From contig CAMOSH010000012.1 of the NCBI GenBank assembly GCA_946624575.1, positions 1 to 43,446 of the forward strand: a stretch of DNA of 43,446 nucleotides. The letters run 5' to 3'. The stretch's first letter is position 1; every line of letters starts with the position of its first letter. Shown here one piece after another: positions 1 to 9,554 of this stretch. Source of the stretch: an uncultured Verrucomicrobiota bacterium (GTDB taxonomy: Bacteria; Verrucomicrobiota; Kiritimatiellia; RFP12; UBA3636). The position numbers and the translations under genes are program-made. The notes under the pieces are model-generated. The model saw nothing but the letters and a program-made list of their open reading frames with translations. It had not been told where the DNA came from and ran no database searches.

Positions 1-50
1 CCGTGCCTCTGTGTGAGAAAGTCTGTTCGTGTCAACTGCGTTTTTTAGGT

Positions 51-2219
51 TTAGTTTCGCGAACTGCGCGCGTCTGTTTCCAGGACAATACGGAAGGCGA
101 TCGAGCGCGGGGTCGGGAGGGAATCGAAACGGATCACGTAGGCGGATTTCTCCGTGTCGATCGCGAGGATCTCGCCCGGACCGAAGACGGCATGCTTGAC
201 GCGGTCGCCAGGCTGCAGCTTGTTCCGCGCCCCGGCGGCAGAGTCTTCGGGCTCGAAAACGTGCTCCCGCGCCTGAGAGAGCAGGCTTTCGGCTGGCTTT
301 GGGCGCCAGTCGAGAAGCGCCGGGTTGATGTCGAGCAGGAACCGCGACAGGATTCGCGGCGTTCCCTCGAAGTCTGTCCCCGCGGCCTGCGTGAGGAATA
401 GCTCGTCCTTCGCCCGCGTGAGCGCGACGAAGCATAGGCGCCGCTCCTCCTCCATTGCTGCCGCCGTGCGCGCGCGACGCGTCGGGAAGACGCCCTCGGA
501 GAGCGAGCAGAGAACGACGCGAGGAAACTCCAGACCCTTGGCCGCGTGGACGGTCATGAGGCGCACGCGGTCGGCTGAGGCGTCGTCCGCGTCGCGGTTA
601 GAGAAGAGCGCCACGCGCGAGAGGTAGTCGGCGGGCGTCGCCTCCTCGCCGCAGGTCGTTTCGTAGTCGTGGACGCTCTGCTTGAGCTCGGCGAGGTTGT
701 CGAGCCGATCCTGCGCCCCCTCCGTTCGAAGCATTCGCTCGTAGCCGCTGCGGTCGAGAGCCTCGGACAGAAGGTCCGAGGCCTGGCGCGTCTCGGCGCC
801 CTCGGCGAGCGATTCGACGAGTGCGACGAACTCGCGCGCGCCGGTGCCCTTGAAGATCGGGTCGTCGAGGTTCGCCTTGAGCGTGTCGAAGAGCGGGCGC
901 TGCGCCGCTTCCGCCTGTTCGCGCAGGAACGCCATGCGCTTCTCGCCGAGGTTGCGGCGCGGCGCGTTGGCGACGCGGGAGAAGGAAAGGTCGTCGCGCC
1001 ACACGGCGAGGCGCAGGTAGGCGAGCGCGTCCTTCACCTCGCGCCGGCCGAAGAAGGGCACTCCGCTGTAGATGGTGTAGGGTATTCTGCGCCGGACCAG
1101 CTCTTCCTCGAGAGGCCGCGTGACGTAGTGCGCGCGGTAGAGGATGGCCCAGTCGCGCAGCGGCGCGTCCTTGGCGCGGGACTTTTCGATCCGGTCGGCA
1201 ATCCACTTCGCCTCTTTCGCGGGCGACGGCGCCAGGTGCGCCACCACCGGCGCGCCGCCGGGCCGCTGCGCGACTAGGTCCTTTTTCATGCGGTTGCGGT
1301 TCTTCGCGATCAGGGAATTCGCGACCGCGAGGATCTGCGGCGTGGAGCGGTAGTTGCAGTTCATGAGGATCGTCCGCGTACCGGGGAACTCCCGGTCGAA
1401 GTCGAGCAGGAACCGAACGTCCGCGCCCCGCCACGTGTAGATCGTCTGGTCCGGGTCGCCAACGACGAATAGGTTGCGATGGTGCGCGACGAGGACCTTC
1501 AGCAGCCGGTATTGCAGCGGGTCGATGTCCTGGAACTCGTCGACCATCACGTATTCGAGCCGCTCCTGCCACTTGCGCTTCACCGCCTCGTCGAGCTCGA
1601 AGGCGAGTAGCGAGAAGAGGATGAGGTCGTTGTAGTCGAGCGCGAAGACCTTCTTCGCCTTCCAGAGGTAGCCGTAGAAGAGGATGTCGTCGAGTTCGAC
1701 GGCCGCGTCGTAGCGCGCCTTGAGCGCCTCGGTTGACATCTGCACGACGTCGGCGCAGTAGTTCGGCTCCTCAAGGCACTTGCGGTATTCGAAGCGGTCG
1801 CGCGCGGCGGCGAACGTGCGGTCGCGCAGCGTGAGGCCGCGCTCGGCGTATATCTCCTTGAGGATGTCGTCGATGTCGGCGTTGTCGAGGACTACGAAGC
1901 TCTTCGGGTAGCGTATCACGCGCGAATCCTCGCGCAGGACGCCGACGCAAAAGCCGTGGAAGGTGTTGACGTAGCCCGTGTCCGAGTCGCCGACGAGGCG
2001 GTGGATGCGCTCGCGCATCTCGACGGCGGACTTGTTGGTGAACGTGACGCAGAGGATGTTGCCCGGAAGGATGCCGAGGTCGCGCACGAGCCAGGCGAAG
2101 CGCCGTGCGAGCGCGCGGGTCTTGCCAGATCCGGCGCCGGCGACGACTCGGACGAATCCCTCGGTGGCGGTCACCGCCGCGAGCTGTTCGGGGTCGAGGT
2201 TCTGGAGCGTCTCTTCCAT
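51..2219 (-). CDS. uvrD: UvrD/PcrA/Rep-type ATP-dependent DNA helicase
   Basis: MEETLQNLDPEQLAAV..VVAGAGSGKTRALARR (Walker A), VDEFQDIDPLQYRLL, GDPDQTIYTWRGAD, VRLMTVHAAKGLEFPRVV, EEERRLCFVALTRAKDELFL; start placed at MEETL rather than the upstream in-frame M. Confidence 0.95.
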   Translation of the reverse strand: MEETLQNLDPEQLAAVTATEGFVRVVAGAGSGKTRALARRFAWLVRDLGILPGNILCVTFTNKSAVEMRERIHRLVGDSDTGYVNTFHGFCVGVLREDSRVIRYPKSFVVLDNADIDDILKEIYAERGLTLRDRTFAAARDRFEYRKCLEEPNYCADVVQMSTEALKARYDAAVELDDILFYGYLWKAKKVFALDYNDLILFSLLAFELDEAVKRKWQERLEYVMVDEFQDIDPLQYRLLKVLVAHHRNLFVVGDPDQTIYTWRGADVRFLLDFDREFPGTRTILMNCNYRSTPQILAVANSLIAKNRNRMKKDLVAQRPGGAPVVAHLAPSPAKEAKWIADRIEKSRAKDAPLRDWAILYRAHYVTRPLEEELVRRRIPYTIYSGVPFFGRREVKDALAYLRLAVWRDDLSFSRVANAPRRNLGEKRMAFLREQAEAAQRPLFDTLKANLDDPIFKGTGAREFVALVESLAEGAETRQASDLLSEALDRSGYERMLRTEGAQDRLDNLAELKQSVHDYETTCGEEATPADYLSRVALFSNRDADDASADRVRLMTVHAAKGLEFPRVVLCSLSEGVFPTRRARTAAAMEEERRLCFVALTRAKDELFLTQAAGTDFEGTPRILSRFLLDINPALLDWRPKPAESLLSQAREHVFEPEDSAAGARNKLQPGDRVKHAVFGPGEILAIDTEKSAYVIRFDSLPTPRSIAFRIVLETDARSSRN

Positions 2220-2364
2220 GTTGTCGATGGTAGCCGAGCGGGGATGGGAGGGCAAGCGGAAAATTTCATGCAATCCGTCGGCATGACCCCGGTCGCCCTT
2301 TTGTGAACGGTCCGAACCGCGCCAACGGCGCCTGGAGTGTTTTCGCTTGCGGTGGCTTCGCCGC

Positions 2365-5300
2365 TTATTTTGCGCGAACGATTTCGTAGAGGAATGTCGC
2401 CGCGGCGGGGTCCAGATCCGTGCGTGCGGTGAATCTCAGGACCCCTTCGTCGAACTTGGCGTCGATCGTGCCAAGCCGGCGCCCGCCCGGAGAAAGGCGA
2501 TACACGACGACGTTGGAGTCGTCGTCGTCGAGATTCAGCGCGATTTCGGCGACGCCCCGGCGCATGAGGTGTGGCAGTTTGCCCCAGTCGAGCAGAATCG
2601 TCATCGCGGAATCGGCGTATTTTATCCCGCTGTTCTGCACGTCGGTCAGATGCGTGAGGAGAATCCGCGAAGAACTGGAAATAGGTTTGTCGTCGAGAGC
2701 CGAAGCCCACACGGTGGCCGCGGCGGGGGCGTTGGGTTCGGGATTGGCGTTTGTGGCGTCCACGTCGTTCCGCGAGGAGTTTTCGATCGAGAAAGTCAGC
2801 GGACCGACGGTGTGGGTGCCGCTTTCGGCGAAGCCGCCGGCCGTGCGGGGCGTGTCGATCAGGAAAGTTCCGGAGTTCTCGTCGACCGAGACCGCGCCGT
2901 CGCCGGGCTTGGTGGCGCCAAGCTTTTCGAGATCGGCGTTCACTTCCTCCAGTGGGCGGAACAGCGGGGCGTATGCGGTGCCGTCGGGAGATGCCGGAGC
3001 GTCGGGGGAAGCGTCCACGCCAATGGAAACGCGTGCCTTCCAGGCAGCCGAGATCCAGGGATTGGGCTGGCATTTCGGGGCGCCGTTTCGTGGATTCCTC
3101 AAATCGCGTTCGGAGAATGCGATGGGATATGAATGTTTGAGAGGCGGCAGGTCGCCGCGGAGGAAAAGGCAGAACACCGCGCGTTCCGCCGCAAGCCCCA
3201 GCGGATCCCCGCTCATGTCGAAATACGTCATGTTCTTCGTTTCCGGCGTTTCCACGCCGGCGCGACCATGGCTCCACGCGAAGCGCCAGAGACCGCTCCA
3301 GTTCTGCATCGCCCCCATGACACCCGTGGCGATGCCGCCGACGCCGCGGTAGCGGCCCGGCCCGGAGTAGTTCCATTCCGTGATTGTGAACGGCTTGTCT
3401 GCAAGGCGCCTGAACACGACCGAACGCACGCCGGCGCCGGCGCCCTTTATCGGATTGACGTTCGGGCAGCGCGACGGCAGCTGCCATGACTTGCCGAGAA
3501 ACGACGGATGATCAACGTAGAAGTGGTCGTCGACGTAGTCGAAATGGGTCCGGGTCATTTGGTATTGCACCGGATTGTACCAGCAGGAAAGCGAGGAAAT
3601 CGGGGCGCGGCAGTGCATTTCGTCATGCAGGAACGCCGTGAGGCGGTCGGCCAGGCGTGTTTCCATGTCCGCAAGAAAGATTGCGAACGCGGCGGCATGG
3701 CGGTTTTCCGGAGAGTTGCCGTCGTCGGCGTAGATTTCGTTCGGGAACGGCGCCTGCGGAGCGTCTGCGCCGTCGTCTGCTGCGATTTCAATGCCGGCGG
3801 CGGCTGCGATTTCGGGGTTTTCCGCGAGCCAGCGCGTCCAGGCTTCCTGAACTCCGGGCATCGAGCGCAGCTTGGCGGCGCCCCAGTTTCCGAGATTGCC
3901 CTCGTTCACGAGCGCCAGCGCGCAGAGGGCGGGTTCGTCGGCCAGGCTACGGCCTGTGTAGGGGTTCACGTGGCCGAGAAAGTTCCGCGACCAGGCGCAC
4001 AGGTTGGAGTAGGCCGGCTCCCAGAAAGCGCAGAGGATCTTGAAATTTTCGGTTCCTGGCAGGCAGCCGTCGCGGTCGATGCCGAGCGATCGCCAGGTGG
4101 TGAACCAGGAACGCGACACGAACAGGTCGGTCGTCACGTAGATGCCGTGCCTGACGCAGGCGGCGACGAGCGCGTCGAAGCGATCCATGGCGACCGGGTC
4201 GGGCCTGGTGTCGTCGAAGTCTGGTCCGGCGCCCTGGTCCGGCCCCCTGCCGCCCAGGAGTGCCCGTTCGTGGTGGTGTATGCGAAGGGAGTTGTAGCCG
4301 ATGCGCGCGAGATTCGCGGCGAAGCGTTCGGCCGCCTCCGGAGTCGAGGGGATATTGGCGTCGCCGCAGATGTTGACGCCGTAGAAGCGCTGTTCCACGC
4401 CAGGACGGTCCTCCAGCTCGAAGTGGTCCCCGACGGCGACCACGCGGCCGAATTTCCCGGCCGGAGCATGGTGAGGCAGCACGTGCGTGAAGTCAAGCGC
4501 CGAGTTCGTCTCGATCCAGGGTTCTCCCGCGAGAGGAATCCAGTCCCGGCCGGGCTCGATTGTGACGACATTTCCGTCGTTGAGCGCCAGAAGCCCGTCG
4601 GCCGGCGTCGAAAACACCGCGTCGATGGCGTATTCCCTGCCCGCTTCGACGGGGCCTTCGGCGAAAAACAGGCGGATCGAGAAATTGATGCCGCCCCAGG
4701 ATCGGTTGTCCTGCAGCAGGATGCGAATCGGCGCGGCGAATGCGATTTTGAGGCGTTCCGCGCCGTCCCGGTCGCAGAGGACGAGGTTGGACGCCGACCC
4801 GCGGAAAAAGTGCATTTTCTCCAATTCGCGCGGAATCGCGACCCGCGTGCCGTCCAAGATCGCAGTGCCGCCCGCGAATTCGTGAAGCGTGAAATTGGCG
4901 GCGATGCAGAGTTCGAGCAGAGGTGAGTCTTTCTCGGGAACGACTTTCCATTCCCCGCGCACCGTTCCGTCACCCGGTTCGGAAAGGCGAACCCTGCCGT
5001 TGATGAGCGGCGAATCGGCCGCTTTTCCGGTGCGCATCTGAAAGTCGCGCCAGCCGTCTGGCGCCTGGTCCATGCTGCCGGTCGCGCCATGACTGGTCCA
5101 TCCCTGTTCGAACAAAAGCGGAGAAAACGTCATGGCCGGCAGTTCCAGTCCGCCGCCGAAGGAAGGCGCTGCGGAGGCGGCCTTGACGGCCGTGCCGATT
5201 TCGTTGGCGGCGACAACGGCTTTTGCCGGGGAGCCCGATCCGCCGTTCGGCTTGACGGTGTTTTCGGCGGACTGTCCTGGCTGGACGGCCATAGCCTCTA

Positions 5301-5373
5301 CGGCAAACTTCGAGAAGGCAAGAGCGCACGCAATGGCGATGAATCTTACGGGAAAGGTTGGTGAAGAGTGCAT
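2365..5373 (-). CDS. Secreted putative glycoside hydrolase (clan GH-A-like TIM barrel, large N-terminal domain)
   Basis: Signal peptide MHSSPTFPVRFIAIACALAFSKFAVEA; YGVNICGDANIPSTPEAAERFAANLARIGYNSLRIHHHE, ALVNEGNLGNWG, FTITEWNYSGPGRYRG (candidate acid/base and nucleophile Glu). Confidence 0.75.
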   Translation of the reverse strand: MHSSPTFPVRFIAIACALAFSKFAVEAMAVQPGQSAENTVKPNGGSGSPAKAVVAANEIGTAVKAASAAPSFGGGLELPAMTFSPLLFEQGWTSHGATGSMDQAPDGWRDFQMRTGKAADSPLINGRVRLSEPGDGTVRGEWKVVPEKDSPLLELCIAANFTLHEFAGGTAILDGTRVAIPRELEKMHFFRGSASNLVLCDRDGAERLKIAFAAPIRILLQDNRSWGGINFSIRLFFAEGPVEAGREYAIDAVFSTPADGLLALNDGNVVTIEPGRDWIPLAGEPWIETNSALDFTHVLPHHAPAGKFGRVVAVGDHFELEDRPGVEQRFYGVNICGDANIPSTPEAAERFAANLARIGYNSLRIHHHERALLGGRGPDQGAGPDFDDTRPDPVAMDRFDALVAACVRHGIYVTTDLFVSRSWFTTWRSLGIDRDGCLPGTENFKILCAFWEPAYSNLCAWSRNFLGHVNPYTGRSLADEPALCALALVNEGNLGNWGAAKLRSMPGVQEAWTRWLAENPEIAAAAGIEIAADDGADAPQAPFPNEIYADDGNSPENRHAAAFAIFLADMETRLADRLTAFLHDEMHCRAPISSLSCWYNPVQYQMTRTHFDYVDDHFYVDHPSFLGKSWQLPSRCPNVNPIKGAGAGVRSVVFRRLADKPFTITEWNYSGPGRYRGVGGIATGVMGAMQNWSGLWRFAWSHGRAGVETPETKNMTYFDMSGDPLGLAAERAVFCLFLRGDLPPLKHSYPIAFSERDLRNPRNGAPKCQPNPWISAAWKARVSIGVDASPDAPASPDGTAYAPLFRPLEEVNADLEKLGATKPGDGAVSVDENSGTFLIDTPRTAGGFAESGTHTVGPLTFSIENSSRNDVDATNANPEPNAPAAATVWASALDDKPISSSSRILLTHLTDVQNSGIKYADSAMTILLDWGKLPHLMRRGVAEIALNLDDDDSNVVVYRLSPGGRRLGTIDAKFDEGVLRFTARTDLDPAAATFLYEIVRAK

Positions 5374-5380
5374 GGGCGCA

Positions 5381-5440
5381 ATACTAAAGGCATGAATGCT
5401 TTTTTGCAAATTTGCGTTCGGGCGGGGCGTTTGGTAGTGT
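5381..5440. promoter_or_regulatory. Divergent promoter pair sharing the palindrome GCAAATTTGC (5406-5415)
   Basis: Minus strand TTGCAA-17-TAGTAT (5409..5381) toward the glycosidase; plus strand TTGCGT-17-TAGTGT (5412..5440) toward the MFS gene; the 10-bp palindrome overlaps both -35 boxes. Confidence 0.45.
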
Positions 5441-5499
5441 TTGCGGCATGCGGGCGAATACCGAAAAGGTCCCGTCGCGCAACGACGCGAAATGACGAC

Positions 5500-6825
5500 A
5501 TGATTCTCGGAAGGCAACTCACGGAGGCGGAACGCCACCGCTCTCAAGGTCTCTATTGCGCGTTCAACTTCGTCAACGGCATGAGCTACATGTGCCTTGG
5601 CGAAGGGGTTCTCGTGCTTTTCGCCGCGCAGCTTGGCGCGCCTAACCACGTGGTTTCCGTGCTGGGGGCGCTTCTGTACGTCGGCTACGCGATGCTTCCT
5701 CTGGGAGTGCTGCGCACGGCGCGGCGCGGGGCGGCGGCCTGCCAGGCGGACTTCTGGATCGCCCGCAACGCGGCGGCCCTAGTGACAGCCTCTGCGGCGG
5801 CGGTCTGGATCGCGTCCCCGCGCGCCGCATGGGCGGTGCTGCTTGTCGGGGCGTTTCTCTTCTACGGCTGCCGCGCCGCGGGAAGCGTCCTTTTCACGCC
5901 ACTTCTTGGGGACGTGTCCACGGAGGATGAGGCTTCGTCCGTGATTGGCCGGACCACGGGATTCTTCAACTTGAGCGCCGTCATGGCGATAGCGTGCGTC
6001 ACCGCGGTCACGCACCGCTGGCACGGGCGCGTTGCGCTCGCGGCGATCATCGTGGCGGGCGCGGCGCTTGGGATGTGTTCTTCGTTCTTCGTGCGCGGCA
6101 TGAAGGAGACCGGCGCGATTCGCGACGCGGCGCGCGCGCCTCTTCTTGCCGGTATGCGCGCGGCGCTGCGGAACCGTGCGCTGCTGCGGCTTTCGTTTGA
6201 CTGGTTTCTCCTGAATCTCGCGATCATCCTGTTCGTCCCGATTTCGGTGCTGGCCCTCAAGCGCGGATGCGGGTTCGACGACTCCAAGGCGATGATCTGC
6301 GCCTGCGCGCAGTTCGGGGCCGGAATCCTGTCGTCTTTCGCCTGCGGCCCGCTGTGCCGGGCGTTCGGCCCGCGCCGCGTGCTGGCCGTTTCGGCGCTCG
6401 GATTCGCCGCGGTGCCTTTCGCGTGGCTGGTCTTTCCCGAGTCCGGGTCTTGTTCCCTGGCGTGCGGAATTGCGCTTTTCTTCTGGCTTGGCGGGGTCTA
6501 CTACGCGATCTACAACGCGACCAATGCGGCGTTTCTCGACGCGTGCCCGGACAAGCGCGACCAAGTCGCGGGCTCCGTGGCCGCCAATCTTGTCGCCGGG
6601 GCCGGGGCCGGAGTCGCCGGTTCCATCCTCGGCTCATGGCTCGTCTCCGTCGCCGGCGACTGGGCCGCCGCGCTGCCGTTCCGCGCCTTTGCCGGGCCGC
6701 TCGGGCAGTTCCGGCTTTTCTTCCTGTCGGTGCTTCCGGTACCCGTCGCGGCGTTCCTGGCATGCGCGTGGCCGAAGCGCGGCCAGCGCGGCGAATCCGC
6801 CGTTCCAGGCTCCGTCCGGCCGTGA
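5500..6825 (+). CDS. MFS-type transporter
   Basis: Multiple hydrophobic helices over ~440 aa; first M after the upstream extension is MILGRQLTEAERHRSQGLYCAFNFVNG. Confidence 0.75.
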   Translation: MILGRQLTEAERHRSQGLYCAFNFVNGMSYMCLGEGVLVLFAAQLGAPNHVVSVLGALLYVGYAMLPLGVLRTARRGAAACQADFWIARNAAALVTASAAAVWIASPRAAWAVLLVGAFLFYGCRAAGSVLFTPLLGDVSTEDEASSVIGRTTGFFNLSAVMAIACVTAVTHRWHGRVALAAIIVAGAALGMCSSFFVRGMKETGAIRDAARAPLLAGMRAALRNRALLRLSFDWFLLNLAIILFVPISVLALKRGCGFDDSKAMICACAQFGAGILSSFACGPLCRAFGPRRVLAVSALGFAAVPFAWLVFPESGSCSLACGIALFFWLGGVYYAIYNATNAAFLDACPDKRDQVAGSVAANLVAGAGAGVAGSILGSWLVSVAGDWAAALPFRAFAGPLGQFRLFFLSVLPVPVAAFLACAWPKRGQRGESAVPGSVRP

Positions 6826-6998
6826 AGGTGGCGCCTCCGCGAAAAAAAAGGTTCGATTCCCGTTGCTCCGATGGGCGCGGTATGGTAGAATCCCGTTCAA
6901 GCTGGAAACCTTTCGCGCGCTTGCGTGTAATTCCGTCAAAGACCAGTTGTACGCAACGTCCCAATTTTCGAAATCGTCCAAGGTAGGAGAACATCGCC

Positions 6999-7292
6999 AT
7001 GCCACCCCCGGTCAATCTTGCCAACGTCAACATCTCGCTCGCGCAGTTCGACGCGATATCCGCCGGCAAATACAATGCCGGCGAGGTGAAGCTCTCCGGC
7101 GAAAACGCACTTGTCAAAGTAAATAACCACATCTCGCAGCGTGGCAAGAACAACGTAGAAATCTCACACGCCGAGACCGGCGCCGTCACGATCCGCTACA
7201 GCGAGCCCGAGGGCTTCCCCGTGAAGTTCCACTGGGAGGCTACGGTCGGCGTCGACGGCAAGACCGCCAACACGCCGCTCGTGATCGAATAG
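6999..7292 (+). CDS. Small conserved-looking protein of unknown function (97 aa)
   Basis: ORF with SD-like GTAGGAGAA ~10 nt upstream of ATG; possible promoter TTGCTC-17-TAGAAT at 6863-6891; followed closely by a CesT-like chaperone gene. Confidence 0.7.
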   Translation: MPPPVNLANVNISLAQFDAISAGKYNAGEVKLSGENALVKVNNHISQRGKNNVEISHAETGAVTIRYSEPEGFPVKFHWEATVGVDGKTANTPLVIE

Positions 7293-7342
7293 CGGCACCT
7301 TTCATCATCAATCGACAACTACACTGAAACACGCACAAAAAA

Positions 7343-7813
7343 ATGAACAGTCAGGATCTCATCAGACACTTCGGGGAAAAACTCGGCATTGATCTCGCGT
7401 TCGAGGACGGTTCGTGCGCCTTCGAGGCGGACGGCTCCCTCATCGCCATCCACGATTTGCCGGAAATCGACACGATCGTCATTTCTGGCGATCTTGGGGA
7501 GCCGCCGCCGGAACGTCTTGAAAACCTCTACAAGACGCTTCTGGAGGCGAACTACCTTTTCCGCGAAACCTCCGGCTCCACGATCTCGCTGGATCCGGAA
7601 ACGGGACGCTTTTCGCTGTGCAGGGTCGTTCTTTGCCAGGTGACGGACGACGATTCGTTCTTCGACGCTGTCGAGCGCTTCGTGAACGGCGTCGAGTCGT
7701 GGAGCCGCCTCATCGGCGACTTCCGCTCCGCCGCCTCCGCGGCTGCCGACGATGACAAGGACACCCCATCGGCCGACGTCCAGCTTGGCACCGGCGGGTT
7801 TATGAGTGTCTAG
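7343..7813 (+). CDS. CesT/Tir-family type III secretion chaperone-like protein
   Basis: Small acidic protein with the CesT-like pattern: LIRHFGEKLGIDLAFEDGSCAFEADGSLIAIHDLPEIDTIVISGDLG..LYKTLLEANYLFRETSGSTISLDPETGRFSLCR. Confidence 0.65.
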   Translation: MNSQDLIRHFGEKLGIDLAFEDGSCAFEADGSLIAIHDLPEIDTIVISGDLGEPPPERLENLYKTLLEANYLFRETSGSTISLDPETGRFSLCRVVLCQVTDDDSFFDAVERFVNGVESWSRLIGDFRSAASAAADDDKDTPSADVQLGTGGFMSV

Positions 7814-7847
7814 CGCCGATTCCTGTACGGTCACCGGCAATCCGCAA

Positions 7848-8396
7848 ATGAACGGCTCCGACAACGGCACGCACCCATTCTGCGAACGTGGCGGCGTCCC
7901 GCGTCTGGTTCCGGGAAAATTCTTCCCGGACGCGCGCGGCTCATTCACGCCGTTTCCTCTCCCGGCTGGCTGCGTTCAGGCCAATGTCTCGGTGTCGGCG
8001 CCTGGCGTCGTGCGCGGAATGCATTGGCAGGAGCGCCATCCGCAGGCCAAGCTTGTCGCGTGCGTTTCCGGCGAAATTCACGATGTATGCGTCGACATAC
8101 GCCGCGATTCGCCGGACTTCGGCCGCGTGTTCGAGTTCTCCCTTCGCGGAGGCACTGGCGCCAGCCTGGCGATACCAAGGGGATTCGCCCATGGTTTCGA
8201 GGTCGTCGGCGATGCCCCGGCCACGGTTCTCTACTTCATCGACGAACCTTGGCATCCGGATGACGAGCGCGGGTTTCTCTGGACATCCGTCGCCGCCAGT
8301 TGGCGGGTTTCCCCTTCCGTCGCCGTTCTTTCCGAAAAGGATCGCGGGTTCCCGGCGTTCCGGGACGTGTTTCCGGCGCCCGTCGCCGCTCGCTGA
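7848..8396 (+). CDS. rfbC: dTDP-4-dehydrorhamnose 3,5-epimerase-like protein (RmlC family)
   Basis: FFPDARGSFTPF..QANVSVSAPGVVRGMHWQ..QAKLVACVSGEIHDVCVDIRRDSPDFG..LAIPRGFAHGFEVVGDAPATVLYFID; alternative GTG start at 7806. Confidence 0.85.
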   Translation: MNGSDNGTHPFCERGGVPRLVPGKFFPDARGSFTPFPLPAGCVQANVSVSAPGVVRGMHWQERHPQAKLVACVSGEIHDVCVDIRRDSPDFGRVFEFSLRGGTGASLAIPRGFAHGFEVVGDAPATVLYFIDEPWHPDDERGFLWTSVAASWRVSPSVAVLSEKDRGFPAFRDVFPAPVAAR

Positions 8397-9457
8397 GGAA
8401 TTTGCGTTTCCGTCGAATCCCTGACGACGAGCGGGGCGGGCAGGCAGGTCTCACGCGGACTGCTCTCCGGGTTGCGGATGCGCGCGAGGAGCATCCGGAT
8501 TGCCGCGGAGGCGATGAGCTGCGCCGGCTGGCGCACTGTCGTGAGCGGAACTTCGCAGAACCGGGCGCATTCCAGGTCGTCGAATCCGACGAGCGCCACG
8601 TCATCCGGAACGCGCAGCCCGGCGCCGCGCAGCGTGGCCAGCAGCGCCACGGCGTTTTCGTCGTTGCCGCAGACGATCGCGTCGGGCCGCCGCGGCCCGA
8701 GCATCGCCCGGCGCAGCGCCGCCGCGTTTCCCGGTTCGAAGCGGAGAATGCGCACGGCCTGGTTGACTCCCCGGAGAGCAAGTTCGCCCGTCAGCCCGAA
8801 AAGGCGGTTTTCCCAGTTGGGGTTCGGGCCGGTCGCCCGCGGTCCCATGAGGAAGGCGACGCGCCTGCGTCCGCGCGCGAGCAGGTGGCTCGCGATGCGG
8901 CGCCCGGCGTTGACGTTGTTCACCGCCACGAGGTCGTATTCGCTTCGCTCCGGCGGCGCGGCGATGTCCTGGTCGAGCAGCACCAGCGGAATTCCGGCGG
9001 ACTTGAGCCGCTCGGCGAAAGCGCGGTTCGCCGTCGCGCCGCGCCGTGCCAGCAGCGGCCGGAAGATCACGCCCTCGGCGCGTTCGGAGACGAGTCGCCG
9101 CGCGGCTTGGGGGAGGTCGCCGCCCGTCACGAGCCTTACGTCGAACCCGGCGCGGTGCGCCAGCGCCTCGATCCGGTCCCGGACGGTGGCGAAGAACCGA
9201 TAGCGGTCGTAATCCGGAATCGCGAGCCCGATGAGCCCGGTGCGGTTCTGCGCCATGCGCGTGAGGAACGAACCGGCGCCGTTGCGTTTCGCCACTAGTC
9301 CCGCCCTCACGAGCGCGGCGAGCGCCTCGCGCACCGTCCCGCGCGCGGCGCCGAATCTCCGGCACAGCGCCGCCTCGCTCGGCAGCCGCCCCGTCGCGGC
9401 GAATTTGCCGGCTCCGATTTCCGCCAGAAGGGCCTCGCGTATGTCCGCGCTTTTCAT
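8231..9457 (-). CDS. GntR-type wHTH / LacI-type sensor transcriptional regulator (AraR-like architecture)
   Basis: KSADIREALLAEIGAGKFAATGRLPSEAALCRRFGAARGTVREALAALVRAGLVAKRNGAGSFL then a LacI periplasmic-binding-like domain (DAIVCGNDENAVALLATLRGAGLRVPDDVALVGFDDLE). Confidence 0.85.
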   Translation of the reverse strand: MKSADIREALLAEIGAGKFAATGRLPSEAALCRRFGAARGTVREALAALVRAGLVAKRNGAGSFLTRMAQNRTGLIGLAIPDYDRYRFFATVRDRIEALAHRAGFDVRLVTGGDLPQAARRLVSERAEGVIFRPLLARRGATANRAFAERLKSAGIPLVLLDQDIAAPPERSEYDLVAVNNVNAGRRIASHLLARGRRRVAFLMGPRATGPNPNWENRLFGLTGELALRGVNQAVRILRFEPGNAAALRRAMLGPRRPDAIVCGNDENAVALLATLRGAGLRVPDDVALVGFDDLECARFCEVPLTTVRQPAQLIASAAIRMLLARIRNPESSPRETCLPAPLVVRDSTETQIPQRAATGAGNTSRNAGNPRSFSERTATEGETRQLAATDVQRNPRSSSGCQGSSMK

Positions 9458-9484
9458 GCCTCGGATTCTAGCGCGGCCGCGAAA

Positions 9485-9500
9485 ACCTGTCCAGACAGGT
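9485..9500. promoter_or_regulatory. Candidate GntR-type operator ACCTGTC-CA-GACAGGT in the divergent regulator/isomerase promoter
   Basis: 7-bp perfect arms; lies between a GntR-family gene and a divergent rpiB-like gene; overlaps TGGACA-17-TAGAAT (minus) and sits just upstream of TTGCGC-16-TAGAAT (plus). Confidence 0.6.
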
Positions 9501-9554
9501 CTTGCGCCGCGCCGCCCCGCGTCTAGAATGATCGGCGCACCGAGGAAATCATCG

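Noticed and set aside
6999-7813. A type III secretion system locus
   Set aside because: Only a chaperone-like gene is visible; no export apparatus, ATPase or needle genes in the window.
9231-9554. N-terminal extension of the RpiB-like ORF from 9231
   Set aside because: Overlaps the divergent regulator and its promoter; conserved protein begins at MKTIKDKQLLMGADWAG (9555).
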